Shown here: positions 14,876 through 23,195 of the stretch, piece by piece
Position numbering within the stretch: the first letter of the stretch is position 1
Layout: each line of letters opens with the position of its first letter
NCBI GenBank assembly: GCA_023438785.1
Contig: JAEXQJ010000103.1
Span: 1 to 25,277, forward strand
Reading direction: 5' to 3'
Source of the DNA: Pseudomonadota bacterium
GTDB taxonomy: Bacteria > Myxococcota_A > Polyangia > Fen-1088
DNA length: 25,277 bases
The notes under the pieces: generated by a model
Told to the model about the DNA's origin: nothing
Seen by the model: the letters and a program-made list of their open reading frames with translations, nothing else
Databases searched by the model: none
Program-made: the position numbers and the translations under genes

Positions 14876-16162
14876 CTACCGCCGCGTAACCAGAACGATG
14901 GCCTGAGCGGGGCGCATCTCGTAGTGGAAAGGCGTGGGCACCCGATCCAGGTGGTGCTCGGGTGACACGTCGACCAGTGGCGCCCCGGTCTGCATCAACT
15001 GCTGCAGGTTCTCGTGGTGGAAGTGGTGTGATTTATCCAAATCACGGTTGAGGATCAGCAGGGCCTCCTGGCGCGTGCGCGCCGAGCCCTTCCAAAGCAC
15101 CAACACACGATCATCGCTGGAGTGCTGCACCTCGACGGGGCTGTCCTCCTGGAACAAGGCATGCGCCGCCTTGATGGCATTGACCTTGGCGATGAAGGCC
15201 CGCAGGTCGACCCCCGTCTGTTCCCAGTCGGCCGGCGTGGTGCGCACCACGTGCAAACGGCGCCGAAACGCGAATTCGAAACCAACCGGCATCATGGCGG
15301 CTGCCGAGAACAACGTGGTAAACACATAGCGCTGCTTGCAGGCCTCGGTGTGGCCGTGCAACTCGTCGAACAGGCGAGCCGTGTCGTGGCTCTCGGGAAA
15401 GCTCACCGAAGGCGCCACGTCGCGGGTCAGGGCATACTGCTTGGTCAGCCAGGCGCTGCGGTAATCCCACCATTTGGAGCTGTTGAAGATGTAGTCGAAA
15501 CCGGCCCCCGCGATGCGCAGCGAACGTTCCAAGGGACAGCCCAGCGTCTCGGCCAGGAACATCACCTCGGGATGCGCCGCCTTCACATCGTCGATGAGCC
15601 GATCCCAGAAGGCGAAGGGCAGTTGGTAGGCCGCATCGCAACGAAAGGCGCGGAAGCCCCAGCCGTACAGACGCTCGACCACGTCGAGGAAGTACTGATA
15701 CAGCCCTTCCCCATCCTTGGTGCCGCGGTGATCGAATTGCGCCAGGTCCCCCCACACGACCTTCTTGCCGTTCTCGGTGCAGAACGGATGGGCCACCTTG
15801 CCCTTACCCTCCCAGAGAAACCATTCGGGGTGCTGTTTGAGCAGAGGCGAGTCCACGGCACAGTGATTCACGACCAAGTCGGCGGCCAGTTGCAGCCCCA
15901 AGGCCCGCGCCGTCTGCACCGCGGTCCCCAGTTGCGCCTCCGGCGCCAGCGGGCTGCCCGCGTCCAAGAGACGCGGGTCCAGGGCGTGATAGTCAGCGAT
16001 GGAGTACAAGCTGCCCGACATCCCGGAGCGATGGATGGGATTGACGAACACCCAATTGAACCCCATCGCCGACGCCCGCTCCAGGTGCTTCTCCCAATGC
16101 AGAAAGGGTCCCGCCAGGAGCGGAAACAGGTTGTAGATCAACAGCGGCTCGCCCGCCCTCAT
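14876..16162 (-). CDS. GH13 alpha-amylase family enzyme (GlgE-like catalytic layout)
   Basis: A 428-residue (beta/alpha)8 barrel enzyme acting on alpha-glucans. Visible conserved regions: DLVVNH (95-100), FRCD with probable nucleophile Asp176, FLAET with probable acid/base Glu205, and ESHD with His259/Asp260. The 'HPEWF' after region I, the 'FWDRLIDDVKAAHPEVMFLAE' stretch and 'NPIHRSGMSGSLYSIADYHAL' resemble the barrel of maltosyltransferase GlgE and of glycogen debranching enzymes more than that of secreted amylases, but the protein lacks the extra GlgE domains, so specificity is open. No signal peptide: cytoplasmic. Start ATG 16162 overlaps the isomerase stop (ATGA) with GGAG at 7 nt; the longer open frame upstream is not needed. 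Third gene of the GWD operon. Confidence 0.85.
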   Translation of the reverse strand: MRAGEPLLIYNLFPLLAGPFLHWEKHLERASAMGFNWVFVNPIHRSGMSGSLYSIADYHALDPRLLDAGSPLAPEAQLGTAVQTARALGLQLAADLVVNHCAVDSPLLKQHPEWFLWEGKGKVAHPFCTENGKKVVWGDLAQFDHRGTKDGEGLYQYFLDVVERLYGWGFRAFRCDAAYQLPFAFWDRLIDDVKAAHPEVMFLAETLGCPLERSLRIAGAGFDYIFNSSKWWDYRSAWLTKQYALTRDVAPSVSFPESHDTARLFDELHGHTEACKQRYVFTTLFSAAAMMPVGFEFAFRRRLHVVRTTPADWEQTGVDLRAFIAKVNAIKAAHALFQEDSPVEVQHSSDDRVLVLWKGSARTRQEALLILNRDLDKSHHFHHENLQQLMQTGAPLVDVSPEHHLDRVPTPFHYEMRPAQAIVLVTRR

Positions 16163-16962
16163 GGCGATTCTCCGCCGCGCCCGTTCAGCGCACGCAACCG
16201 GTCGCGCGCCTGGACCAGCAACTCGGGTGGCGTGGGCCACTGTTCGAGGATGACGGATCCCGAGAAGCGGCGCCGGTGCAGGCGCTCCATGAGCCCGACC
16301 AGGGCTCGGTCATCCTCGCGCGCCGGTCCCGTGTAGAGGGGCAGGTGGCTGTCGGCGTCGCCCCAGTTCTCGTGGGCGTGGACATGGATGACCGGCACGT
16401 CCTCGGGCAGGCGATCCAGGTAGGCCAGAAACTCGTTTCGCGTGCTGGGATGCAGGTTGGCGTGACCGATGTCCAAGCACATGCCCACGACCGCGGCGGC
16501 CTCCCCGTCCACGGCGCGCAGATCGGCAAACAGGCGCCGGAAGTCATCCGGACTGGTGGCCACGGTGTTCTCCAGGGCCAGCCCCATGCCCAACGGACGC
16601 ACCCGGCGCGCGGCTTGCGCCAGCTCGCACACAAACTCCGCCCACGCATCGCGCGGCATGTGCGTGTTGATGACCGCCGCGCCGATGTCGTGGCCAAGCT
16701 CCACGTCGGACCAGAACGTGGCACTGCCTGGCGTCGCGCCCAACGACGCGTGGACGCTGAGGCGCATGCCATGCTCCTCGGCGGCCATGCGAATCTGTTG
16801 CCGCGTCCCCCGATCCAGATCCGGGCTCGCCCAACCGGGCCCCCCCGCCTTGCCGTCGGGAAAGAACTCGAAGGCGTCGAAGCCGTGCTCTATGGCAAAC
16901 GTAAACGGGATTAACGGCGCCACGAAATAGGTCGTCTGATTTCCGATATGCGGTCCGCTCAT
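16159..16962 (-). CDS. Sugar isomerase/epimerase-like TIM-barrel protein
   Basis: A 267-residue member of the xylose isomerase-like / AP-endonuclease-2 superfamily. Likely metal ligands are Glu in 'LALENT', Asp/His in 'CLDIGHANL', His in 'VIHVHAHEN' and the final Glu in 'ILEQWP', the usual set for divalent-metal sugar isomerases and epimerases. Members act on sugars, inositols or, more distantly, DNA phosphodiesters, so the substrate cannot be assigned. Start ATG 16962 overlaps the GWD stop (ATGA) with AGGTGGGG upstream, and its stop overlaps the GH13 start. Coupling to GWD and GH13 on both sides suggests it handles a product of glucan turnover, perhaps a phosphorylated sugar; that is inference. 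Confidence 0.8.
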   Translation of the reverse strand: MSGPHIGNQTTYFVAPLIPFTFAIEHGFDAFEFFPDGKAGGPGWASPDLDRGTRQQIRMAAEEHGMRLSVHASLGATPGSATFWSDVELGHDIGAAVINTHMPRDAWAEFVCELAQAARRVRPLGMGLALENTVATSPDDFRRLFADLRAVDGEAAAVVGMCLDIGHANLHPSTRNEFLAYLDRLPEDVPVIHVHAHENWGDADSHLPLYTGPAREDDRALVGLMERLHRRRFSGSVILEQWPTPPELLVQARDRLRALNGRGGESP

Positions 16963-19900
16963 AGCCCCACCTGTGGACGCGCCTGCAGCACCGTGAACCG
17001 GCCCTGGGCGTAGGCCCCCTCGATGTCCTGTGGCGCCCCGAACAACTCCTCGATGGCCAGTCCGATGCGCGTGACGGCCCCGAGCAGGTGATTGCGCCGC
17101 TCCTGGTTCCACAACAGCTCCTCGCGTGCGTAGTCCATGCGCTCCTGTCGTTCGGTGGGCACCATCACGCTGTCGTGCAGGCCCGCACCCGCAAACCCCG
17201 CCAGATCCTCGCCGTTCGAGTCGGAACGAAAGATCAGGCCGCCGCCGCGAATGGCAAAGCTCTTGCTCGGGAACGAGGTCAGCCGTGGCGTGGCCTCGCC
17301 CCGCCGCTGGCAGAAACCCAACGCGCGGCCCGGATGATTGCCCACCAGGCTCTCGCCCAGCCCGGGGACCAACTCGGCGTACAGCTCCTGGCGATCCCCG
17401 GTGGCCGGGTTGGCCGTGTGGATGACGAACGCGTACTCCGCCTCCACAATCTGCTGAACCAACACGGCCATGAACAAGCTGTCATCGGGCACACCGTTGG
17501 CGCGTCGATTGAGCCAGGCACGGTCGTTCCACTTGGAGGCCCAAACCCGCTTGATGGCCGGCCAGGCATCCTCCCACGACGTCGAAAACGGCACCCCCGC
17601 CTGGGCCAGGCCCGTGCGCAGCGCCGCCTCGAGAGCCGCGGGCGCGGCCAGATCCATCACCAGGGCGCGCAAATCGGCCAGCAGCGCAGGCGCCCCATTC
17701 TCGTCCACCCGCTCCAGCGCCTTGGTCTTCTCGTCGAAACGGGCTCGCACCTCGCGGTTGAGGCGCTCGTCAAGCACGCGCTCGCACACGCCAAAGGGCA
17801 AGGCCGCCGAGGGTGGCAACTCGATCCACGGCGGCAGCCGGCCACGTAGACGCTGCAGATTGCATGACTTCCCGCCCACGTTGCCGTCGCAGAAGTCCCG
17901 CACGGTGACGAAATACTCCCCGGGGATTTGCGCGGGCGGCAGGCGCTTGCGCTCGGGGCGTGGGCGTGTCGACTCGGACTCCGCGCTGCCCGGCTCCACC
18001 TCGCCCGAGAGGGCCACGCGCAACGCGACCCGCTGGCCGGCTTGCTTGCGCAGATCCCGCAGGACCTGCTGGTCATAGCACGTGGCCAGCAGCACCTCGG
18101 CGTTGCGCACGCGCACGGCCACGTGCGAGGCCAGGTCCACCGTGCTCGGCGTCAGGATACCGCGCACGCCGTCCGGGACCTCTTCCGTCCCCGCGACCTC
18201 CTCGGCCACCAGGACGACCGGCGCGGCATAGCGGTGGCCCTGCACCGAGGCGAGAGAGGGCACGACCTCCAAGGTGCCCGCCGCGCCACCGGCACCCCGG
18301 CTGACCACCAGCCAGCGCCCCAGCCCGGCCACCGCGCGCAGCTCCGCGTCCAGCTTGCGCGCCAGCACCGACACGGCGAAAGCCAGATCGCCTCGCACCA
18401 CCTGCTCGCTGAAGAGCTGCACCGCCCAGGGCTCGGCTCGAAAGCCGGGTCCCAGGTACTCGGCCACCGGCTGCAGCAGGCGGCTCTGCTGATCGATGAG
18501 CGCCGCCAATTCGCGCCGCACGCGTTCGAGCACCGCCTGGCCATGCAAGGCCCACTCGCGCGCCTCCCGCGCTTGGGCCATCAGCTTATGCAGATGCTCC
18601 AGGCAGAGCCGCAACTCCTCGGACGGGCGCGATAGACAAAGGTTTCGCAACGCCAACTCGGTCCACGCCACCAACTCGTCGCGTTTCGGGAGCGACTGCA
18701 GGCTGCGTTCGACCGTGGCGCGCATGAAGTCCTCCAGAGCCAGGTCGAGATACAGCAAGTCGCGCAGGCCCGGCCGCGCCGTGCTCAGGCGCGCGGCCAG
18801 CTTCTCACGCGCCAAGGTGAGCAATTCGGCGAGCGGCGCCAGGGCGAGCGCGTCCTCGCGGTGCCGCCAGATGCGATCGAGGATCGCCCGCTCGCTCTCG
18901 TCGAGCCATAGGCGTGCGGCCTGCATGGCCGCCCCGAGATCAGTCGCTGAATGCATGGCGCGCAGCACGCCCAGGAAGACACGAAAGTCGGCGATGAGCG
19001 CGTCGCGCAGCTCGGGCAGGAAGTCTGGCGCGCTGCGAATGGGTCGCTCGTAGCGGGTGAGGTGCTGCCGGTCCAGACCGTGCGCGCGCAACACGGCGTC
19101 GAACGCGGCCTGGTCACCAGCCTGCTGCAGGAACGCGAGATAGGCTTCACAGATGACCACATCGTCGGGCGTCGTGTTGTTGTGCAGCTTCTGGTGCCAC
19201 TCCTCCAGGAAGTGACCGGCCACCTCCTTGATGTGGTGGCGGTGCATGACCTCCAGGATGCCGTCACGAACGCGCTGCCCTTCTCCGCCCCGCCCCAACG
19301 TGGTCGCGATCATCCGCAGCAAGGGTCGTCCGGACGAGGCCGCCACGTAGCGTTCGGCCAGCTTGCCGCTCAGACGGTCTTGGGCGTGGGCCAGTTCACG
19401 TGGTTTGGTGTTGTAGTTGCGCTGCCAATCGAGCTGGCGAATGGCCGAGAAGCGCAGCCACACGAAGATCAAGGCCAGTCCCGCCACGTTGTCGGCAGCC
19501 ACCGCGTCCAGAAGCTCGTAGGCCAGGTCGAAGCGGTGCATGAGCGACCACGAGCCCGCGTCCACCTCGCGCTCCACGATCGCGTTGGCCAGCTCGTTGA
19601 GGGCGCTGGCCTCGAAGGGACCCCGCGCCGCCCCGGCTCGCAGGGGCAGAAAGAAGTTGCGTCCGCGGTCCTTCCACCAACGACCCGGCTCTTGGTAAAG
19701 CACGAACGCCAGCCCGCGGGCCGGCGTCGCCTCGTCGAGCTCCAGACGCAGGTGGCGCAAGCCACGCTCGTCCACAAAGGGCGAGCGCACCGCGGCCTGG
19801 TCCACCGCCACCGTCCCCGCCGGCCACGCGGCAGGCTCGGGCCGCTGCCAGTCGAAACGCGTGCGCGTGGCCAACCCCCAATGGAGGGCCAGCGGCGGCT

Positions 19901-20417
19901 CCAGATCCGTGATCAGCTCGACGCGAATCCGCCCGTTCACGTGACGAACGTCGAGAGCCAACTCGTATCCCTCGTCCAACCCCCGCACCGCCTGGTAGGC
20001 GGGCTCGCCTTCGCTCAGATCGCGCACGGCTGTGCCGGGCGTCCGCTGCGGCCCGGGGGGATGAGGCAAGGGGATACGGTAGTTGCGTCCGCCGTTGTTG
20101 TCCCAACGCATAGTCTTGGGATCGTAGAGCGCAAACTCCAGGGCGCCAAAACACCAGGCCCGTTCCACACCTAAGGCTACATCTCCGTGTCCGTCGAGCA
20201 CCGCACGCGCCGACGGCGCCGTCACCTGGGTTCCCGCGGGCATGCGCGCTGCCGGGATGCGCCAGGGGGCCCCCGGCGTACGCACCAGCCCCCAATGCAG
20301 AATGCAGGCTGGTCCCGATTCTTTCGCGATGATCACGTCCGCGCCCTGCTCGTTCGAGCGCGTCGCCACCCGCAACACCACTCCACCCGCCGCGACGATC
20401 CTCTCCATTGAATTCAT
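16959..20417 (-). CDS. Plant-type alpha-glucan, water dikinase with two CBM45-like modules
   Basis: A 1152-residue protein that would transfer the beta-phosphate of ATP to glucosyl units of an alpha-glucan, via a phosphohistidine, releasing AMP and Pi. Residues about 30-120 and 165-260 are two CBM45-like starch-binding modules with matching Trp patterns ('ILHWGLV'...'WDNNGGRNYRIPLP'; 'ALHWGLA'...'WWKDRGRNFFLPLR'). The helical middle has the GWD signature 'EEWHQKLHNNTTPDDVVIC' (about 405-425). The phosphohistidine segment is 'STVDLASHVAVRVRN' with His765. The C-terminal ATP-binding domain (about 845-1152) has GGKSCNLQRL, 'AFVIHTANPATGD', 'FRSDSNGEDLAGFAGAGL', 'GAPQDIEG' and ends 'VLQARPQVGL', closely following plant GWD1. 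No transit or signal peptide. I chose ATG 20417 (GGGAG close upstream); ATG 20435 and 20408 are alternatives. First gene of a three-gene overlapping operon. Confidence 0.93.
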   Translation of the reverse strand: MNSMERIVAAGGVVLRVATRSNEQGADVIIAKESGPACILHWGLVRTPGAPWRIPAARMPAGTQVTAPSARAVLDGHGDVALGVERAWCFGALEFALYDPKTMRWDNNGGRNYRIPLPHPPGPQRTPGTAVRDLSEGEPAYQAVRGLDEGYELALDVRHVNGRIRVELITDLEPPLALHWGLATRTRFDWQRPEPAAWPAGTVAVDQAAVRSPFVDERGLRHLRLELDEATPARGLAFVLYQEPGRWWKDRGRNFFLPLRAGAARGPFEASALNELANAIVEREVDAGSWSLMHRFDLAYELLDAVAADNVAGLALIFVWLRFSAIRQLDWQRNYNTKPRELAHAQDRLSGKLAERYVAASSGRPLLRMIATTLGRGGEGQRVRDGILEVMHRHHIKEVAGHFLEEWHQKLHNNTTPDDVVICEAYLAFLQQAGDQAAFDAVLRAHGLDRQHLTRYERPIRSAPDFLPELRDALIADFRVFLGVLRAMHSATDLGAAMQAARLWLDESERAILDRIWRHREDALALAPLAELLTLAREKLAARLSTARPGLRDLLYLDLALEDFMRATVERSLQSLPKRDELVAWTELALRNLCLSRPSEELRLCLEHLHKLMAQAREAREWALHGQAVLERVRRELAALIDQQSRLLQPVAEYLGPGFRAEPWAVQLFSEQVVRGDLAFAVSVLARKLDAELRAVAGLGRWLVVSRGAGGAAGTLEVVPSLASVQGHRYAAPVVLVAEEVAGTEEVPDGVRGILTPSTVDLASHVAVRVRNAEVLLATCYDQQVLRDLRKQAGQRVALRVALSGEVEPGSAESESTRPRPERKRLPPAQIPGEYFVTVRDFCDGNVGGKSCNLQRLRGRLPPWIELPPSAALPFGVCERVLDERLNREVRARFDEKTKALERVDENGAPALLADLRALVMDLAAPAALEAALRTGLAQAGVPFSTSWEDAWPAIKRVWASKWNDRAWLNRRANGVPDDSLFMAVLVQQIVEAEYAFVIHTANPATGDRQELYAELVPGLGESLVGNHPGRALGFCQRRGEATPRLTSFPSKSFAIRGGGLIFRSDSNGEDLAGFAGAGLHDSVMVPTERQERMDYAREELLWNQERRNHLLGAVTRIGLAIEELFGAPQDIEGAYAQGRFTVLQARPQVGL

Positions 20418-20548
20418 GGACTCCCGCGCCGCCATCCCGTCCCCGCGCCCGCGACCCGCATTCCTATAGCACGACCGCTCCCGCTCGCCACCGCGGCTTG
20501 CGCTTTCTTCGTGATGTCACACGGGGCGGAGGCGGGCATCTAAACCGG

Positions 20549-20564
20549 GCCCTTCAGGAAGGGC
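20549..20564. promoter_or_regulatory. 16-bp inverted repeat in the divergent GWD/GH57 promoter region
   Basis: GCCCTTC-AG-GAAGGGC has perfect 7-bp arms and lies in the 194-bp gap between the divergently transcribed GWD and GH57/DUF3536 genes, 48 bp before the GTG start of the latter. It could be an operator controlling both, or form a hairpin in the GH57 leader. No clear sigma70 boxes were found in this gap on either strand. Confidence 0.45.
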
Positions 20565-20611
20565 TCGCGGGAAGAGGGATGAGGTTGGCGACAACGGCTG
20601 GAGGCAACGAG

Positions 20612-23065
20612 GTGCTCGGCAGGTGCGTGTGTGTACACGGCCATTTCTATCAACCACCACGCGAGAACCCCTGGCTGGAGGCGGTGGAGGTGCAGGACTC
20701 GGCGTTCCCCTACGACGACTGGAATGCCCGGGTGACGGCTGAGTGCTATCGCCCCAACCAGGCAGCCCGCATCCTCGATGACCAAGGGCGTATCGCGGCC
20801 ATCGTCAACAACTACGCCCGCATGAGTTTCAACTTCGGCCCCACCCTGCTGGCCTGGCTGGAGCGCCACGATGCGGACTGCTACCAGGGTATCATCGAGG
20901 CCGATCGACAGAGTCAGGATCGCTTCGGCGGCCACGGTTCGGCCCTGGCCCAGCCGTATAACCACATGATTTTGCCGCTGGCCAATCGGCGCGACAAATT
21001 CACGCAGGTGCGCTGGGGCGTGCGCGATTTCCAGCATCGCTTTGGCCGCCACCCCGAGGGCATGTGGCTGCCCGAGACCGCGGTGGATGTGGAGACGCTG
21101 GAGGTTTTGGCCGAGGCACGCATCGGGTTCACCATCCTCGCTCCCCACCAGGCAGCGCGGGTGCGCGTCCTGGGCGCGGACGAATGGACGGACGTGAGCG
21201 GCAGCCGCATCGACACGCGCATGCCCTACCGGGCCATCCTGCCCTCCGGCCGCAGCATCGTCGTCTTCTTCTACGACGGCGCCGTCTCGTGCGCGGTCGG
21301 CTTCGGCGGCCTGCTCAAGGACGGCGGCGATTTCGCGCGCCGACTGGAGGCCGCCTTCGTCGAGGGACGTGAGGGTCCGCAGCTTGTCCACGTGGCCAAC
21401 GACGGCGAGACCTTCGGCCACCATCACCCGCGCGGCGACATGGCCCTGGCCTACGCGCTCGACCGTCTGGAGCGCGACGGCGTACGCCTGGTCAACTACG
21501 CCCAGTTCCTGGAGATGTGCCCACCCACCCATGAGGTCCAGATCGCGGAGAACACCTCCTGGAGTTGCTCACACGGCATCGAACGTTGGCGGCGCGATTG
21601 CGGCTGTCGCTGCGGTCAGCAGCCCGGGTGGACCCAAGACTGGCGCGCGTTTCTGAGGACGGCGCTGGATGAACTGCGTGACCGACTGGCGCCGGCCTGC
21701 GAGCACCTGGGTAATCAACTGCTACGCGACCTGTGGCGGGCACGCAACGAGTACATCGACGTCATCCTCAATCGCTCACCGGCCATGGTGGCCGAGTTCC
21801 TGTCGCGCCACGAGCGCTGCTCTCTGACCGAGGAGGAACGCATCACGGTCCTGCGCCTCATGGAGCTGCAGCGCAACGCCCAGCTCATGTACACGAGCTG
21901 CGGCTGGTACTTCGACGACGTGTCGGGCATCGAGACCGTGCAGGTCCTTCACTACACGGGGCGGGTGGTGCGACTGGCCCAGGAACTCTTTGGCGGACGC
22001 TTGGAAGAGCGGCTGCTTGCCGAGCTGGAGCTGGCCAAGAGCAACATCGCTGAGCACGGCGATGGCCGCCGCATCTACGAGAACTGGGTCCGGCCCGCGC
22101 AAATCGGGCTCGTCAACGTGGGCGCCCACCATGCGGCCACCGTGGCGCTGCAAGGCCGTCCGGATCCAGTCTCGGTGGTGTACTGCTACGACGTGACCCA
22201 GGAAGACCTTCAGGTCGCACGACACGGCCGAGCGGTTCTGGCTTTGGGCCGGCACAAGGTGTCCAGCCGGGTCACGGGCGAGAGCGCGCGCCAGAGCTTC
22301 GCGGTGCTGCGGCTGGGCGACCACGATATTCGCGGCGGTGTGCGCGACTGCACGGTCGGAGCCGACGACGAGCGCACCATGCAGGCCATCAGCGAGGCTT
22401 TCGCGGGCGACGATCTGGAGGCCACGCTGCGGCTGCTGGCCGCGCACTTCAACCAGAGCGTGTTCTCGCTCGATTCTCTGCTGCGCGATCAACAGCGCCG
22501 CATGGCCAAGGCCATGTTGGCCATCACCCGCTCGGAGCTCGAGGCGGCCTATGGCGATTTCTTCTCGCGCCAGGCTGCTCTGGTTCGTCATCTCAATCGC
22601 CTGCGCGTGCCCTCGCCACGCCCCTTCCGTGCCGCGGCGGAGGTGGTCACGGACAGCAAACTGCGCCAAGCGGCGGCGCAGCTTCCCCCCGACGGAACGG
22701 CCATCGCTTCCCTGCTGGCCGAGGCCAGCGCCGAGGGGCTGAGCGTGGACTATGCGGGTCTGGGCGAGGTGCTGAGCCAAACCATCGAAAAGATCGCGCG
22801 CCGCCTGCGCGCCAGTCCGGGGAACACCGGCCTGCTGGAGACGCTGGACGCGGCCGTGCGCATCGCCCGCAGCCTGCCCGTCGAGGTGGACGTGTGGGAG
22901 GCGCAAAACGCCTTCTGGCGCAGCGGCCGCACGCTGTATCCCGAGCTGGCCCGCGAGGCCGGTGCGGGCAACGACGGCGCTGCCGCCCGCCTGGCCTGCT
23001 TCCGTTCGCTGGGCGATCGCCTGGGCGTGGCCCTGCCCTCGGCGGGCGGCGACGCGCCTGTTTGA
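20612..23065 (+). CDS. GH57-family enzyme with DUF3536 C-terminal region
   Basis: An 817-residue protein. The N-terminal third is a GH57 barrel: HGHFYQPPRENPW (10-22), MWLPETAVD with probable nucleophile Glu155, and NDGETFGHHH with probable acid/base Asp264. The rest matches the long DUF3536 region seen in uncharacterised GH57 proteins ('CGWYFDDVSGIETVQVLHY', 'YENWVRPAQ', 'FNQSVFSLDSLLRDQQRR'). GH57 includes alpha-amylases, amylopullulanases, branching enzymes and alpha-galactosidases; activity here is unassigned but alpha-glucan is likely by context. I chose GTG 20612 because GGAGG sits exactly 7 nt upstream and the family normally begins a few residues before HGHFYQPP; ATG 20579 is an alternative, and the longer frame from 20408 would overlap the GWD start. 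Confidence 0.88.
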   Translation: MLGRCVCVHGHFYQPPRENPWLEAVEVQDSAFPYDDWNARVTAECYRPNQAARILDDQGRIAAIVNNYARMSFNFGPTLLAWLERHDADCYQGIIEADRQSQDRFGGHGSALAQPYNHMILPLANRRDKFTQVRWGVRDFQHRFGRHPEGMWLPETAVDVETLEVLAEARIGFTILAPHQAARVRVLGADEWTDVSGSRIDTRMPYRAILPSGRSIVVFFYDGAVSCAVGFGGLLKDGGDFARRLEAAFVEGREGPQLVHVANDGETFGHHHPRGDMALAYALDRLERDGVRLVNYAQFLEMCPPTHEVQIAENTSWSCSHGIERWRRDCGCRCGQQPGWTQDWRAFLRTALDELRDRLAPACEHLGNQLLRDLWRARNEYIDVILNRSPAMVAEFLSRHERCSLTEEERITVLRLMELQRNAQLMYTSCGWYFDDVSGIETVQVLHYTGRVVRLAQELFGGRLEERLLAELELAKSNIAEHGDGRRIYENWVRPAQIGLVNVGAHHAATVALQGRPDPVSVVYCYDVTQEDLQVARHGRAVLALGRHKVSSRVTGESARQSFAVLRLGDHDIRGGVRDCTVGADDERTMQAISEAFAGDDLEATLRLLAAHFNQSVFSLDSLLRDQQRRMAKAMLAITRSELEAAYGDFFSRQAALVRHLNRLRVPSPRPFRAAAEVVTDSKLRQAAAQLPPDGTAIASLLAEASAEGLSVDYAGLGEVLSQTIEKIARRLRASPGNTGLLETLDAAVRIARSLPVEVDVWEAQNAFWRSGRTLYPELAREAGAGNDGAAARLACFRSLGDRLGVALPSAGGDAPV

Positions 23066-23073
23066 GACACTTT

Positions 23074-23095
23074 CCTCCGAGCGCTCGCAAGGAGG
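23074..23095 (+). terminator. Weak hairpin after the GH57/DUF3536 gene
   Basis: CCTCC and GGAGG arms enclose the perfect palindrome CGAGCGCTCG, 9 bp after the stop codon. There is no U-run, so it may be a weak terminator or just a stable 3' end. The gap 23066-23195 holds nothing else I can support. Confidence 0.25.
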
Positions 23096-23195
23096 CCGAA
23101 GCACACCCGAGCGCCTGTGAGATAGCGCAGGCCCGACGCGGCAGCCCGGCAGCCGCCGCCTCGACGGCCGCCGGGCGCTTCGCTAGATTCCCGGC

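Noticed and set aside
18951..20174. 407-residue plus-strand open frame opposite GWD
   Set aside because: No recognisable domain and Arg/Gln/His-rich; it is a shadow of the strongly conserved GWD frame.
16959..20417. Assignment as ordinary PEP synthase or pyruvate phosphate dikinase
   Set aside because: Domain order, the twin CBM45-like modules and the HQKLHNNTTPDD signature are those of glucan, water dikinase; the C-terminal PEP/pyruvate TIM barrel is absent.
20408..20611. Longer N-terminus for the GH57/DUF3536 protein
   Set aside because: The added residues are low complexity, would overlap the GWD start region and lack a ribosome site, while GTG 20612 has GGAGG at ideal spacing next to the conserved HGHFYQPP motif.
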